64,000 nucleotides of DNA from Bacilli bacterium. Lineage in GTDB: Bacteria > Bacillota_I > Bacilli_A > RFN20 > CAG-826. The notes beneath the pieces were generated by a model. It worked only from the letters and a program-made list of their open reading frames with translations. It ran no database searches and had not been told where the DNA came from. Both the position numbers and the translations under genes were made by a program. This document shows positions 8,166-17,350 of this stretch, in pieces (within the stretch, counting starts at the first letter, position 1; the number at the start of each line of letters is the position of its first letter). Location of the stretch: NCBI GenBank assembly GCA_024408335.1, contig JAKSVB010000006.1:40630-104629 (forward strand), written 5' to 3'.

Positions 8166-11100
8166 TTATTCTCCTAAGTTATGGACTTCCTCGACTACAT
8201 AGGAAGTCTCGTCTTTTCTTCTTGAGTCCAGATGCGCTTTGATGTAAAGAGGCGCATCGCTCTTAAGAAGCACGAAGTTATTGTTGAAGACTTCATCAAA
8301 GATGATGAATGAGCCTTCGTTTAAGTCGTCATAAAGTTCCATAAACGCCATCTTCTTGCCGGTTTTCGTATTGATGGCCCTTATTGATTTAACGATGCCT
8401 GCAGTCACAAATGACCCAGAGGCACTTGATATATCGCCTAAAGGAAGCGCGTTAATCTCTTTGAGTTTTGCTTCATAGAAGCTTAGAGGTGAGCCGCTAA
8501 CCATGATTCCTAAGGCCTCGTATTCGGCGGCAAGGTTAATTTGAGGATCATCGTCCCTATCTTCGATTAGAGGCTTTTCGATTCCTAAATCGAGAAGGAA
8601 TGATTGACCATTCTCGCCGAACATCATCTCTGAATAGCTGATTGCCGCTGCAGCGCTTGCTCTAAGGGAATTTCTTGATGGGTGGAGTGAGTCCAAAGCG
8701 CCTGCATCGATTAATCGAACTAACGCAGGCAAGGTGAAGTTACCATAAGGCTTGATTCTTGCGGCGAAATCAAAGATGTCGGTAAATTCCCCGTTTTTCC
8801 TTCTTTCATCGAGGATTGCGGAAGAAAGCTGACCTCCAATACCCTTAATCGCGGTAAGAGGGAATCTAATTGATGATGATTCGGTGACAAATGATTCCTC
8901 GCTCTTATTGATATCTGGAACGGCAAGATGAAGTCCTAAGGCACGGACTTCGCTAAGAGTGTCTTTGAACTTTGTGGTTGCAGGATCTTGGGAAGCGAGA
9001 ATCACGCTATAGAACTGTTTTGGGAAGTGGGTTTTGAGATACGCCATCTGACAAGAAAGGACAGCGTAACCAAACGCGTGGGCTTTGTTGAAGCCATAGT
9101 TAGCGAATCTAAAAATGAGATCGAATACTTTGTTAGATAAGGCAAGGTCTTTGCCATTAGCAAGACAGCCCTTAATGAATTCTTCTTTTTGGGCTTCGAG
9201 CTTGCTCATGTTCTTTTTGGAGATTGCTCTTCTAAAGAGGTCAGCCTGGCCATTAGAGAATCCTGCCATCGCTTTGACGATCTGCATGATTTGCTCTTGG
9301 TAGACGATGACACCATATGTTTCTTTAAGAATTGGCTCAAGCTCTTTTGCTAGATACGTAATTCTTTCTTCGCCATGTTTTCTTCTAGCATAGCTAGGAA
9401 TCGATTCCATTGGTCCTGGACGGAAAAGAGCGAGGATTGCCGCGACATCTTGGAAAGAAGAAGGAAGAACGGTCTTGATGGCCTTCTTCATGCCTGCTGA
9501 TTCAAGTTGGAATAAGCCCATGGTTTTGCCGCTCGATATGATTTTGATTGATTCCTCATCGTCATAAGGGATGTCTTCGGCTTTAAGAGTGATGCCTTCA
9601 TCTCTCTTAACGAGCCTAAGGACGTTATCGATGATGGTGAGGTTAGTTAGACCAAGGATATCCATCTTAAGGAAGCCTTGTTCTTCGAGGTAATCTTTTT
9701 CTAGACATGCGACCGAACCAACGCCTTCGCTAACCATGACAGGCAAGCAGTCTTCAAGAGGGGAATCGTTGATGACGATACCTGCGGCGTGAAGACCCGC
9801 TTGACGAGGAAGTCCTTCGATTTTCGATGCAAGAGCGACATATTCGAGGAAGTGCTTATCGCTATCGACAAGCTCCTTGAATGATTTGGATGTTTTGTAA
9901 TCTTCTCTTAAGGTGAGTCTAGGATCCATGATGGTGGATATAACGAGTTCAATCTCGTTTTGCCTATACCCATAGACACGGCCGATATCGCGTAAAGCCT
10001 GTTGGGCTTTGATGGTTTGGGTAGTTAAAACATAACCGACATGGTCAAGGCCATATCGAGATTGGATGTATCTCACCGTTAAGTCTCTTCTATCGTCAGC
10101 GAAGTCGACGTCGATATCTGGAAGAGATACACGTTCTGGGTTGAGGAAGCGTTCAAAGACGAGACCGTATTTGATTGGATCAACGCCGACAATCCCTAAA
10201 GCGAAAGAAACCAAAGAACCTGCGCCAGATCCACGGCCTGGGCCAACTGGGACATCATGGGTCTTTGACCAGTTCACATAATCCCAGACGATAAGGAAAT
10301 AATCGGCATAGCCCATCTTGATGATGACATCAAGCTCATAGGCAAGTCGTTCTTTGTAAATAGGGGTAGTTAAGCTTTTCTTCTCTAAGCCTTCGTTAGC
10401 GAGCTTAGTAAGGTATTCAGGGCTTGATAAACCTAAGTCATTAGGGAAACGAAGAAGGCCTCCGCGTTTGCTGATTAGCTTGAAATCCTTTTGGAATGAA
10501 GCGATTTCGAGAGTTCTTTCCATCTCTTCTTTTGAGTAGAACTTGGCGAATTCCTCCTCTTTGAGGAAATGCTCATCGCCTTTCTTCTCTTTGATTTCGA
10601 GGTTTCTTTTTTCTGAGATGGCGTGAACGATTTCGATGGCGATCGCATCTCCCTCCTTTTCGTAAAGGATATGAGGGAAAGCGACTAAGTTATGAGAATA
10701 CGAAAGAGCGAATTCCCTCATATGCGAGATGATTCTTGGATCATGAGGGAGATATGGAAGACCAAAATATGAATGGGTGAATGGCTTGGTATATAGTTCG
10801 ATGGATCTTGCTAGCGAAGAAGAATCCTCAACATATCTTCTTTCGAAATAGGAAGGATTAACGGTGATGACAAGCGCTAAACCGTAAGCGTATTCTTTGA
10901 CTTTCTCAAAGCTCATCTTATGTTCGCTAGAGAGCTTTGTGAGCTTTAAGAGATTTCGATATCCTTCTTCTGATTCGACAAATAGTGAAAGCGTGACTTC
11001 GTTGAGGTTGATGTCCATTCCGAAGATAGGGGTGACGCCTGCTTTCTCAGATGCGTGAAAAAACGGAGCGTAACCGCTTAAGGATCCATCATCGGTAAGT

Positions 11101-11210
11101 CCGATTGATGAATAACCGTATTTCTTAGCGAGTAGTGGTATATTAGCGGCCACTAAAGCGCTTTTGAGGTATGAGAACCCGCTATAAAGATGGAGAGGAA
11201 TGAAGCTCAT
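8166..11210 (-). CDS. dnaE: DNA polymerase III alpha subunit DnaE
   Basis: This is the error-prone-type DnaE replicative polymerase, which in Firmicutes extends RNA primers beside PolC. The 1014-residue protein shows the PHP domain at the N-terminus, GPGRGSGAGSLVSFALGI, catalytic PDIDVDFADDRR, FNKAHAFGYAVLSCQMAYLK, and a C-terminal OB-fold region. The PHP metal ligands look degraded: HLYSGFS replaces the HxH motif and LTDDGSL replaces TDHGN, so no proofreading is expected there. The ATG at 11210 starts the PHP strand; the open frame extends 16 codons further to a TTG, which I reject. It is first in the dnaE-polA-mutM/coaE operon. Confidence 0.95.
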   Translation of the reverse strand: MSFIPLHLYSGFSYLKSALVAANIPLLAKKYGYSSIGLTDDGSLSGYAPFFHASEKAGVTPIFGMDINLNEVTLSLFVESEEGYRNLLKLTKLSSEHKMSFEKVKEYAYGLALVITVNPSYFERRYVEDSSSLARSIELYTKPFTHSYFGLPYLPHDPRIISHMREFALSYSHNLVAFPHILYEKEGDAIAIEIVHAISEKRNLEIKEKKGDEHFLKEEEFAKFYSKEEMERTLEIASFQKDFKLISKRGGLLRFPNDLGLSSPEYLTKLANEGLEKKSLTTPIYKERLAYELDVIIKMGYADYFLIVWDYVNWSKTHDVPVGPGRGSGAGSLVSFALGIVGVDPIKYGLVFERFLNPERVSLPDIDVDFADDRRDLTVRYIQSRYGLDHVGYVLTTQTIKAQQALRDIGRVYGYRQNEIELVISTIMDPRLTLREDYKTSKSFKELVDSDKHFLEYVALASKIEGLPRQAGLHAAGIVINDSPLEDCLPVMVSEGVGSVACLEKDYLEEQGFLKMDILGLTNLTIIDNVLRLVKRDEGITLKAEDIPYDDEESIKIISSGKTMGLFQLESAGMKKAIKTVLPSSFQDVAAILALFRPGPMESIPSYARRKHGEERITYLAKELEPILKETYGVIVYQEQIMQIVKAMAGFSNGQADLFRRAISKKNMSKLEAQKEEFIKGCLANGKDLALSNKVFDLIFRFANYGFNKAHAFGYAVLSCQMAYLKTHFPKQFYSVILASQDPATTKFKDTLSEVRALGLHLAVPDINKSEESFVTESSSIRFPLTAIKGIGGQLSSAILDERRKNGEFTDIFDFAARIKPYGNFTLPALVRLIDAGALDSLHPSRNSLRASAAAAISYSEMMFGENGQSFLLDLGIEKPLIEDRDDDPQINLAAEYEALGIMVSGSPLSFYEAKLKEINALPLGDISSASGSFVTAGIVKSIRAINTKTGKKMAFMELYDDLNEGSFIIFDEVFNNNFVLLKSDAPLYIKAHLDSRRKDETSYVVEEVHNLGE

Positions 11211-11691
11211 AATATAAGTATACCCTCTTTTGTTTCCTATAGGGAACAAAGAGAACAAAGTTTTGGCAGTGATTTTAAATGTGCTAAAGAAGATACCGAA
11301 GCGTAAAAAATGCCTAGCGCAATACTTCTATTAATGAAACAGAATGACCAAATATGTAGAATTCTACACTTTTGGTAGTTGTAATTTATTTTAATAAAAA
11401 TCGAAATTCAACACGCATATCTACCAATTTTGTAGAATTCTACACTTTTGGTAGTTGCAAAATTTTTTAAATGCCACTCTTTCAAAAACATAATTTGTGT
11501 CTTGTGCTCTCACATTATCAAACCCTCCGATCTTTCACAAATCAGGTTCCTTGTTTCGTGTGGACTTCTTGCGGCAAGAAACGCTGAACTTAGTGTAAGT
11601 ATTGAAGTTCTTGCCGTTAACGAATATGCAATCCTCTTCTAAGATGCTGGGTATTTTTAGGCTACAATCCCCTAATGACAGCCTTCTAGTT
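11211..11691. other. 480-bp intergenic region between dnaE and exoA
   Basis: This AT-rich gap separates two divergent genes. It holds the two palindromic units listed separately and the exoA promoter at its right end. I see no convincing gene; the short open frames in it have no ribosome site or recognisable product. Confidence 0.5.
11347..11452. repeat. Two copies of a 30-bp imperfect palindrome, period 76 bp
   Basis: Copies at 11347-11376 and 11423-11452 each have outer arms ACCAA/TTGGT, an inner perfect palindrome TGTAGAATTCTACA and near-identical linkers. A 27-nt direct match spans most of each copy. The spacing is about seven helical turns. The layout suggests paired operator sites for a dimeric regulator, or paired hairpins. 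No nearby gene obviously encodes the regulator. Confidence 0.75.
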
Positions 11692-11719
11692 TTGAGACTT
11701 CCTTTCCTAGTGGTATACT
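11692..11719 (+). promoter_or_regulatory. exoA promoter, predicted leaderless transcript
   Basis: TTGAGA (11692-11697), a 16-nt spacer and TATACT (11714-11719). Transcription would begin at about 11726, which is the first base of the exoA ATG. There is no Shine-Dalgarno sequence. Confidence 0.65.
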
Positions 11720-11725
11720 ATCCCC

Positions 11726-12490
11726 ATGAGACTCGTATCATTTAACGTCAACGGCATCCGTGCCATCCTCAAAAAAGACTTTGAAGAGGATTTCAAAAAG
11801 CTTGATGCCGATATCTTTGCAATCGAAGAAACCAAATACACCGAAAAAGAAGGGGAAGAATTCCCTTTCTTGCCAGAAGGGTATTTCGCATACCAAAGAA
11901 CATCCAAAGTCCGTAAGGGTTATAGCGGTGTTGCGGTATTCTCGAAGAAAGAACCTTTAAGTGTCCATTATGGCCTTCTTGATAACAAATACGACGAAGA
12001 AGGAAGAGTCATAACCCTTGAATTCGAAGACTTCTACTTTGTAGGCGCTTATGTACCTAATGCAGGGGAAGAACTTAAACGTCTCGATTTCAGAATACAG
12101 TATGAGAAAGATCTCCTTGAATACTTCAAAGAACTCGAGAAGAAGAAACCGATCGTATACACTGGTGACCTCAATGTCGCTCACAAGGAAATCGACTTAA
12201 AGAATCCTAGTAGCAACCATAATAACCCTGGCTTCACCGATGAAGAGAGGGGATCATTCGAAACCCTTCTTTCGAAAGGCTACGTAGACACATTTAGAAA
12301 ACTATATCCAGACACCGTCAAATATTCCTGGTGGTCATATCGCTTTAACTCAAGAGCCCATAACGCAGGCTGGAGAATCGACTACTTCATCGTAAGTAAC
12401 ATCCTTTTCCCTAAAGTCAAAAACTCACTTATCCTTAATGACGTTTATGGAAGCGACCACTGCCCAGTTCTTTTGGAGATTGATTTATGA
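11726..12490 (+). CDS. exoA: Exodeoxyribonuclease III (AP endonuclease)
   Basis: This enzyme cleaves DNA at abasic sites and has 3'-5' exonuclease and 3'-phosphatase activities in base-excision repair. The 254-residue protein has the family order: N-terminal FNVNGIRA, metal-binding EETK, YTGDLNVAH with the Asp-x-Asn pair, WRIDYFIVS, and the C-terminal catalytic GSDHCPVLLEI. The length is typical. The start ATG lies only 6 nt after a good -10 box, so the message is probably leaderless. Its stop overlaps the next start by ATGA. Confidence 0.95.
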   Translation: MRLVSFNVNGIRAILKKDFEEDFKKLDADIFAIEETKYTEKEGEEFPFLPEGYFAYQRTSKVRKGYSGVAVFSKKEPLSVHYGLLDNKYDEEGRVITLEFEDFYFVGAYVPNAGEELKRLDFRIQYEKDLLEYFKELEKKKPIVYTGDLNVAHKEIDLKNPSSNHNNPGFTDEERGSFETLLSKGYVDTFRKLYPDTVKYSWWSYRFNSRAHNAGWRIDYFIVSNILFPKVKNSLILNDVYGSDHCPVLLEIDL

Positions 12491-12759
12491 TCGATAGAAG
12501 TCTTAGAAAGAAAAAGAGCGAACCTGCTTCGGTAACCAAAAAACCCGCCAAAAAGAAAAAGAGCCTTGAATGCTATTTCGTAAGGAATCAGAAATACGCG
12601 GATGCAGTCAAAGAAGCTTTAGCGAAAAAAGAAGAAGGCTGGACTCCAAGAAACTGGCATTACGAAGCAACCACAATGACATTTGTCATTCTTCTTACTA
12701 GACCTGAAGGTTACAAAAAGAAAGAGGAAGTGACACAAGTCAAAGAAGAGAAAAAGTAA
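12487..12759 (+). CDS. Small lysine-rich protein, unknown function
   Basis: The 90-residue protein overlaps exoA by 4 bp (ATGA), so it is translationally coupled to it. The N-terminus and C-terminus are strongly basic. A central segment of about 45 residues (YFVRNQKYADAV..., then an aromatic WHYEATTMTFVILLTRP) looks like a small folded alpha/beta unit. Nucleic-acid binding beside the repair nuclease is an inference from charge and context; I recognise no family. Confidence 0.65.
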   Translation: MIDRSLRKKKSEPASVTKKPAKKKKSLECYFVRNQKYADAVKEALAKKEEGWTPRNWHYEATTMTFVILLTRPEGYKKKEEVTQVKEEKK

Positions 12760-12767
12760 AGACGTAG

Positions 12768-12823
12768 CCTAGCTTTTTAAGCGTGACTCGTGTTTTTTAG
12801 CACGCTGCAAGCTAAGGTTTTTT
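12768..12823 (+). terminator. Terminator of the exoA operon
   Basis: A long hairpin has CCTAGCTT pairing with AAGCTAAGG (one bulge) and AGCGTG pairing with CACGCT, followed by TTTTTT. It sits just after the small lysine-rich gene. Confidence 0.75.
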
Positions 12824-12832
12824 CCGAAAATG

Positions 12833-12883
12833 CCGCACGAAAGTATCCGAAAACTCCGCACGAAAGTACCTGAAAACTCCGCA
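12833..12883. repeat. 23-bp tandem repeat before DUF4143 ATPase gene
   Basis: Two adjacent 23-bp units (12833-12855 and 12856-12878) share CCGCACGAAAGTA and GAAAACT with two differences, and a third begins with CCGCA at 12879. They lie 60-110 bp before the ATPase start. They may be operators or a hallmark of how these ATPase genes move. Confidence 0.7.
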
Positions 12884-12942
12884 AATGATTTACAAAACGC
12901 TGCATGGATGGTATCCTATGATAGGTAAAAGGTGGCACATCT

Positions 12943-14232
12943 ATGAGCGAATTATTTGAAAAAGAAGAATATAGCAAAAGACTTATCGATTCGACCGTTG
13001 AGGAATATCTACAAAGCTGTGGAGCAATATGCATTGAGGGACCTAAATGGTGCGGAAAGACTTGGACATCTGCTTATCACTCTAATAGCGAGTTCTTTGT
13101 TGGGGATCCAGATAGAGACTTCGAAAATAGAGAATTAGCGAGAATGAAGCCAAGCCTAGTTTTAAAGGGCGAAACGCCGAGGATGATCGATGAATGGCAA
13201 GAAGTGCCACAATTATGGGATGCGGCAAGAAGCTTTGTTGATAGATCAAAAGAATTTGGCTTATTGATACTTACTGGTTCCTCCACCCCAAAAACAAAAG
13301 GCGTAATGCATACGGGTGCTGGCAGAATCGTAAGCATCAGAATGAACACCATGTCTCTTTACGAATCGGGAGATTCCTTAGGGTTAGTATCGCTTAAGGA
13401 TCTTATCGATGGAAAGATCGAAGAGCAACTAGTAGAAGAAGTTGAACTCGAGCACTTAGCAAGACTCATAGTTCGCGGTGGTTGGCCAAGAAATATCCAC
13501 GCAAAAAATCCTAATATAATGCCAAAATCCTATGCAGATAAGATAATCAATGGCGATCCTGACGATGAAGAAAACGGTATAACAAAGAGGCTATCAAGAG
13601 ATAGACTAGAAAAAATACTGAAATCGTTAGCAAGAAACGAATCCACAACAGCAAGCATTTGCAAAATCGCTTCCGATATCGAGAACTATGACGGAACAAA
13701 GGTTTCACCTGACACCGTTGGAAGATACGTCGAAGAGTTAAAAAGAATGTTTTTGTTTAACGATCAGCCACCATTTGAGCCTAACGTGAGATCATCTCTT
13801 AGGGCCAAGGGATCGGTAAAAAGACACTTCTGCGACCCATCGCTTGCTTGTGCATTACTAGATTTGAACGAGAAGAAACTGATTGGTGATTTAAACACAT
13901 TCGGCTTTCTTTTTGAAGCGCTCGTAGAAAGAGACTTAAGCGTGTATGCGCAGTCCATAGGAGCCAAACTATATCATTATCAAAATTATTCTGATGAAGA
14001 AATAGATGCCGTTATTGAACTTGATGACGGCAATTGGTGCGCCTTTGAGATAAAACTCGGAGGAAACCGAGTTGAAGAAGGCGCCAAAAACTTAATAAAG
14101 GTATGTAATCACATTGTCGAAAAAGGTGGTAAAGAACCGGTCTTAAAAGCAGTTATCTGCGGTCTTACAAACGCAATTTACCAACGAGATGATGGGGTGT
14201 TTGTTTTCCCTATAACATGCTTAAAAAACTAA
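12943..14232 (+). CDS. AAA ATPase with C-terminal DUF4143
   Basis: The 429-residue protein has an N-terminal AAA_14-type ATPase with Walker A GPKWCGKT (about residues 33-40), Walker B RMIDEWQ and sensor ILTGSS. It is followed by a C-terminal DUF4143 region whose FEALVERDL and FEIKLGG segments look like a degenerate PD-(D/E)XK nuclease fold. The family is abundant and mobile in gut bacteria; its biological role is unsettled. AAAGGTGG precedes the ATG. A fragment of a relative lies at 60739 and the start of another at 63948. Confidence 0.88.
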   Translation: MSELFEKEEYSKRLIDSTVEEYLQSCGAICIEGPKWCGKTWTSAYHSNSEFFVGDPDRDFENRELARMKPSLVLKGETPRMIDEWQEVPQLWDAARSFVDRSKEFGLLILTGSSTPKTKGVMHTGAGRIVSIRMNTMSLYESGDSLGLVSLKDLIDGKIEEQLVEEVELEHLARLIVRGGWPRNIHAKNPNIMPKSYADKIINGDPDDEENGITKRLSRDRLEKILKSLARNESTTASICKIASDIENYDGTKVSPDTVGRYVEELKRMFLFNDQPPFEPNVRSSLRAKGSVKRHFCDPSLACALLDLNEKKLIGDLNTFGFLFEALVERDLSVYAQSIGAKLYHYQNYSDEEIDAVIELDDGNWCAFEIKLGGNRVEEGAKNLIKVCNHIVEKGGKEPVLKAVICGLTNAIYQRDDGVFVFPITCLKN

Positions 14233-14311
14233 TGAATAGAAACTGTTTGGAACTTTCGTAGCCGAATAACTGTGATTGTCTTTTCAATTGACGAATATTG
14301 ATTTAGTTAAA

Positions 14312-14350
14312 CAAAAAAGGAAGCGCCGACGATTGATCGGCGCTTTCTTT
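14312..14350. terminator. Bidirectional terminator between DUF4143 gene and feo operon
   Basis: AAGCGCCGA pairs with TCGGCGCTT around a 7-nt loop, with an A-run on the left and a T-rich run on the right. It can end both the plus-strand ATPase gene and the minus-strand feo operon. Confidence 0.8.
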
Positions 14351-14379
14351 GTACATATGGAGAAATGATCTAGAACGCG

Positions 14380-14586
14380 TTATTTGTTTTCTTTTGAGCA
14401 GCCGCAGTGGCATTTCTTGTTGTGCTTATGATACTCATCAACACGCTTTTTCCCTTTGCCGCCCCACCATTCACAATCGCTTCCGATTGCTGGTTTGCCT
14501 TGAAGCTTTCTTCTTATTGAAGAAGAGATGAACCACCATAAGAATGCAGCGGTTCCTGCGATAACAATGATCTCAGTTGGGTGCAT
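14380..14586 (-). CDS. FeoB-associated Cys-rich membrane protein
   Basis: The 68-residue protein has one N-terminal membrane helix (about residues 4-22, IIVIAGTAAFLWWFIS), then a basic cytoplasmic part with C-E-WWGGKGKK and the C-terminal CHCGC cluster. This is the usual small partner encoded after feoB in Firmicutes. A role in handling iron at the FeoB pore is known only by association. The ATG at 14586 overlaps the feoB end by 14 bp; a longer frame upstream is only a shadow of feoB. Confidence 0.8.
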   Translation of the reverse strand: MHPTEIIVIAGTAAFLWWFISSSIRRKLQGKPAIGSDCEWWGGKGKKRVDEYHKHNKKCHCGCSKENK

Positions 14587-16870
14587 TTTGAAGTTCCTCC
14601 TCTTTCTTTTTCTTTTTGTCGTAGTATCCCACTCCAAGAAGCGCAAGAGCGAAAAGTGGGATGATGATGGTGAGAGTCCAAACGTAATCGATCATAAGAT
14701 AGACTGCGGTTGAGACGATATATGAGGTAGCAAGCCAGAAGAGGATTGTTCCCCAGAATGATTTCTTGTTGCTAATTGTGCCTTTAGCTGCTCCGACCGC
14801 GGCCATGCATGGAACGGTAAGAAGGTTAAAGACGACGTAACCGATCATGCCTCCTAATGTCCAGTTTGTATTGGCTAGAATTGCACTCATCGCATCAGCG
14901 CCTTCGGTGATGACTTCACCTCCAGAGAGGACTGCACCCATTGAACCAAGGGTACCAACGACATTCTCTTTGGCGATAAGACCATTTAACGCAGCGACGC
15001 TGAAGACATATCCGTTTGAACCAAGTTGAGAACCGAATCCGCATGGAGTGAAGATTGGCTGCATGAATCTGCCAATACCGACGATGATCGAATCGCTTAA
15101 GTTATAAGTTTCGCTAGTTGGGATGAAGTTAAATGTCCAGGTGAAGTTAGATAAGATCCAGACAAGGACGCTTGTGAAAAGGATGATGGTGAAGGCCTTT
15201 TTGATGAAGTGCTTTGCTTTGTCCCAAACGTGAGCGAGAACTGCTCTAAGCTGTGGACGGTGATAAGCAGGAAGCTCCATGATGAATGGGGTGATTGGCT
15301 CACGAACGGTTGTTTTGTTCATGATGATAACGGCAGTGACTGCAGCGGCCATACCAAAGACGTATAAGCCTAAAACAGTGAGTGATGCATTAAGTCCAAT
15401 TGCGGCCGCTAAAGCGCCAGTGACTGCTGTGATAACAGGAAGTTTCGCAGAGCAAGTGAAGAATGGAATGACTCTGATGGTCTTGAGTCTTTCTTTGTCG
15501 CTTCCGAGTGTTTTGGTGTTAAGGATTGCAGGGACACTGCAACCTAAACCCATAACCATAGGAAGGAAGATCTTACCATTGATGCCGAATTTTCTGAAAA
15601 CTCTATCTAATGCATAAGCGACACGTGCCATATAACCGCTGTCTTCAAGGATTGAGAAGAAGAAGAAAAGACACATGATGACTGGCAAGAAGCCGATGAC
15701 GGCGAATACGCCAGCAAGGACGCCATCGCAAAGGAATCCAATGACCCACTCTGGGGAAGAGATGGACATTAAGCCCATTCTGATACCTTCGGTGATGATG
15801 GTGCAAACGCCTTCAACAGCGGTTTGAAGCATGATACCGATGCCATTGATGCCGCCGCTTGTCCAGATAAGCCCCTCGAATGGTACGACAGCTTCTTCGA
15901 GTATTCCTTCTCCGAAGCTAATGAAGCCTGGGTATCCTTCGCCAAAGTTGACTCCAAAGGCTCCAAGGAAGAAGAGGTCTTCACTGAAGACGAGTTCGAA
16001 GACGAGGAAGAGAACGAGGACAAGGATTGGGAAGGCGAACCACTTATGGGTGAGAACCTTATCGATCTTGTCACTGAAGGTCGCTTTCTTTTTCTCTTCG
16101 CCCTTAAAGATTTTCTTTGTAGGGAGAAGCTCGTTTTTGATGTAGTTGTATCTGATTTCAGCGCTTCTGGATTCGAAGTCTTTGTATGAAATGACCTTCG
16201 TTGCTTTTGAAGCGTGTTTCTTGAATTCGATTTCGTCTTCTTCAAGCGCTTTGATAGCGTGGAAGAGAGGGTGACGACTATCCTCTTCTTTATAGACTTT
16301 GTAAGCTTCGCCGATAACGCTTTCGAGATCGCTTTTCTCACAGACTGAACGGCCCTTTCTTTGCTTATGGCTTTCGATGACGGCAGCTTTCATAAGCTCA
16401 TCAAGTCCTTCCATGTGGAGAGCGCTAATTAGCACTACAGGGACACCAAGCTTCTTTGATAAGGCTTTGACATCAATCTCTTCGCCGTTCTTTTTAAGAA
16501 CGTCGGTCATATTAAGCGCGACGACAATAGGTACGTCGAGTTCAAGAAGCTGAGTGGTGAAGAAGAGGTTTCTCTCGAAGTTTGTTGCATCTACGACGTT
16601 GATGATGCAATCAAGCCCTTCTTGGAGAAGGAAGTCACGAGAGACGATTTCCTCATTTGAATATGGAGAGAGGGAATAGATGCCTGGAAGATCAACGACA
16701 TTGATGTTGTGCGCAGGATCTTTCTTATATTGGCCTTCTCTTTTTTCAACGGTGACGCCTGGCCAGTTACCAACGTAAGCGGTGCTGCCAGTAAGAGAAT
16801 TGAAGAGAGTGGTCTTACCGCAGTTAGGGTTACCCGCTAAAGCGAAAGATAATGTTTCTTTTTCTTCCAT
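14573..16870 (-). CDS. feoB: Ferrous iron transport protein B
   Basis: FeoB imports Fe2+ and is coupled to an N-terminal G domain. The 765-residue protein has G1 GNPNCGKTT (about residues 13-21), the G3 DLPGIYSLSP and G4 NMTD, then a helical spacer and about ten membrane segments with the two Gate motifs (including MGLGCSVPAI with a conserved Cys and the GFGSQLGSNG region). It starts 2 nt after feoA and overlaps the Cys-rich partner, forming feoA-feoB-partner. The upstream metal-box cluster probably shuts the operon off when metal is plentiful. Confidence 0.96.
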   Translation of the reverse strand: MEEKETLSFALAGNPNCGKTTLFNSLTGSTAYVGNWPGVTVEKREGQYKKDPAHNINVVDLPGIYSLSPYSNEEIVSRDFLLQEGLDCIINVVDATNFERNLFFTTQLLELDVPIVVALNMTDVLKKNGEEIDVKALSKKLGVPVVLISALHMEGLDELMKAAVIESHKQRKGRSVCEKSDLESVIGEAYKVYKEEDSRHPLFHAIKALEEDEIEFKKHASKATKVISYKDFESRSAEIRYNYIKNELLPTKKIFKGEEKKKATFSDKIDKVLTHKWFAFPILVLVLFLVFELVFSEDLFFLGAFGVNFGEGYPGFISFGEGILEEAVVPFEGLIWTSGGINGIGIMLQTAVEGVCTIITEGIRMGLMSISSPEWVIGFLCDGVLAGVFAVIGFLPVIMCLFFFFSILEDSGYMARVAYALDRVFRKFGINGKIFLPMVMGLGCSVPAILNTKTLGSDKERLKTIRVIPFFTCSAKLPVITAVTGALAAAIGLNASLTVLGLYVFGMAAAVTAVIIMNKTTVREPITPFIMELPAYHRPQLRAVLAHVWDKAKHFIKKAFTIILFTSVLVWILSNFTWTFNFIPTSETYNLSDSIIVGIGRFMQPIFTPCGFGSQLGSNGYVFSVAALNGLIAKENVVGTLGSMGAVLSGGEVITEGADAMSAILANTNWTLGGMIGYVVFNLLTVPCMAAVGAAKGTISNKKSFWGTILFWLATSYIVSTAVYLMIDYVWTLTIIIPLFALALLGVGYYDKKKKKEEELQNAPN

Positions 16871-16872
16871 CG

Positions 16873-17094
16873 TTATTCTCCTTTCCTAACTGTTAATTTG
16901 CTTGCGGTTCCATAATCTAACGCAAGACGTGATTCTTTGATTTTAATGATGAGCCCACGATTGTCTTTAGAGAGAATCTCAATCTCTTGGCCTGACACTA
17001 AGCCAAGCGATTCAAGGTGTCTTTTCGTTTTTAAAGGCAAATCGACGTTCACTAGGTATGATGCCTTATTAAGTTCTAATTCAACAAGAGACAT
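16873..17094 (-). CDS. feoA: Ferrous iron transport protein A
   Basis: The 73-residue SH3-like protein is the cytoplasmic accessory of FeoB. It has the typical LESLGLVSGQEIEIL and a C-terminal LALDYGTASKLTVR strand pair. AGGAGG lies 7 nt before the ATG at 17094. It is the first gene of the feo operon and sits directly downstream of TTAGn6CTAA boxes. Confidence 0.92.
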   Translation of the reverse strand: MSLVELELNKASYLVNVDLPLKTKRHLESLGLVSGQEIEILSKDNRGLIIKIKESRLALDYGTASKLTVRKGE

Positions 17095-17109
17095 ATGTTT
17101 TCCTCCTAG

Positions 17110-17263
17110 TTAGTCGCAACTAACCAACAACAATAATACAAACATTGTTTAATAAATCAAGAGCAAAGTGTCAAAAAAAGTTAGTTTTGACTAATTTCTT
17201 GATTTTTAAGCATTAGTCCTCGCTTTTTCTTGACCCCTAGAGATAAAAATTAGATGAAACTAA
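17110..17263. promoter_or_regulatory. Three TTAGn6CTAA operator boxes between feoA and the DtxR-type regulator
   Basis: Inverted repeats of the form TTAG-n6-CTAA occur at 17110-17123 (extended to the perfect palindrome GTTAGT...ACTAAC), 17181-17194 and 17250-17263. They flank a minus-strand feoA promoter candidate (TTGACA or TTGATT with TAAACA or TATTAT). Their symmetry fits a dimeric metal-dependent repressor, and the divergent gene encodes one. Confidence 0.75.
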
Positions 17264-17350
17264 GTGATATTAAAGAAAAGAAGTGGCGACTATGCGGATA
17301 TTGACAAATTAGTGATGTATAACCAAAATAATATTAATTAGGAGACGAGT

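Noticed and set aside
15769..16341. 190-codon minus-strand frame inside feoB
   Set aside because: Shifted-frame shadow of feoB with low-complexity Ser/Lys content.
17233..17241. Single ACCCCTAGA before the metal regulator as part of the 164-bp repeat family
   Set aside because: Only the first motif is present; the partner CTAGACAAA is not found at the 52-bp offset, so it may be chance. Mentioned only as a pointer.
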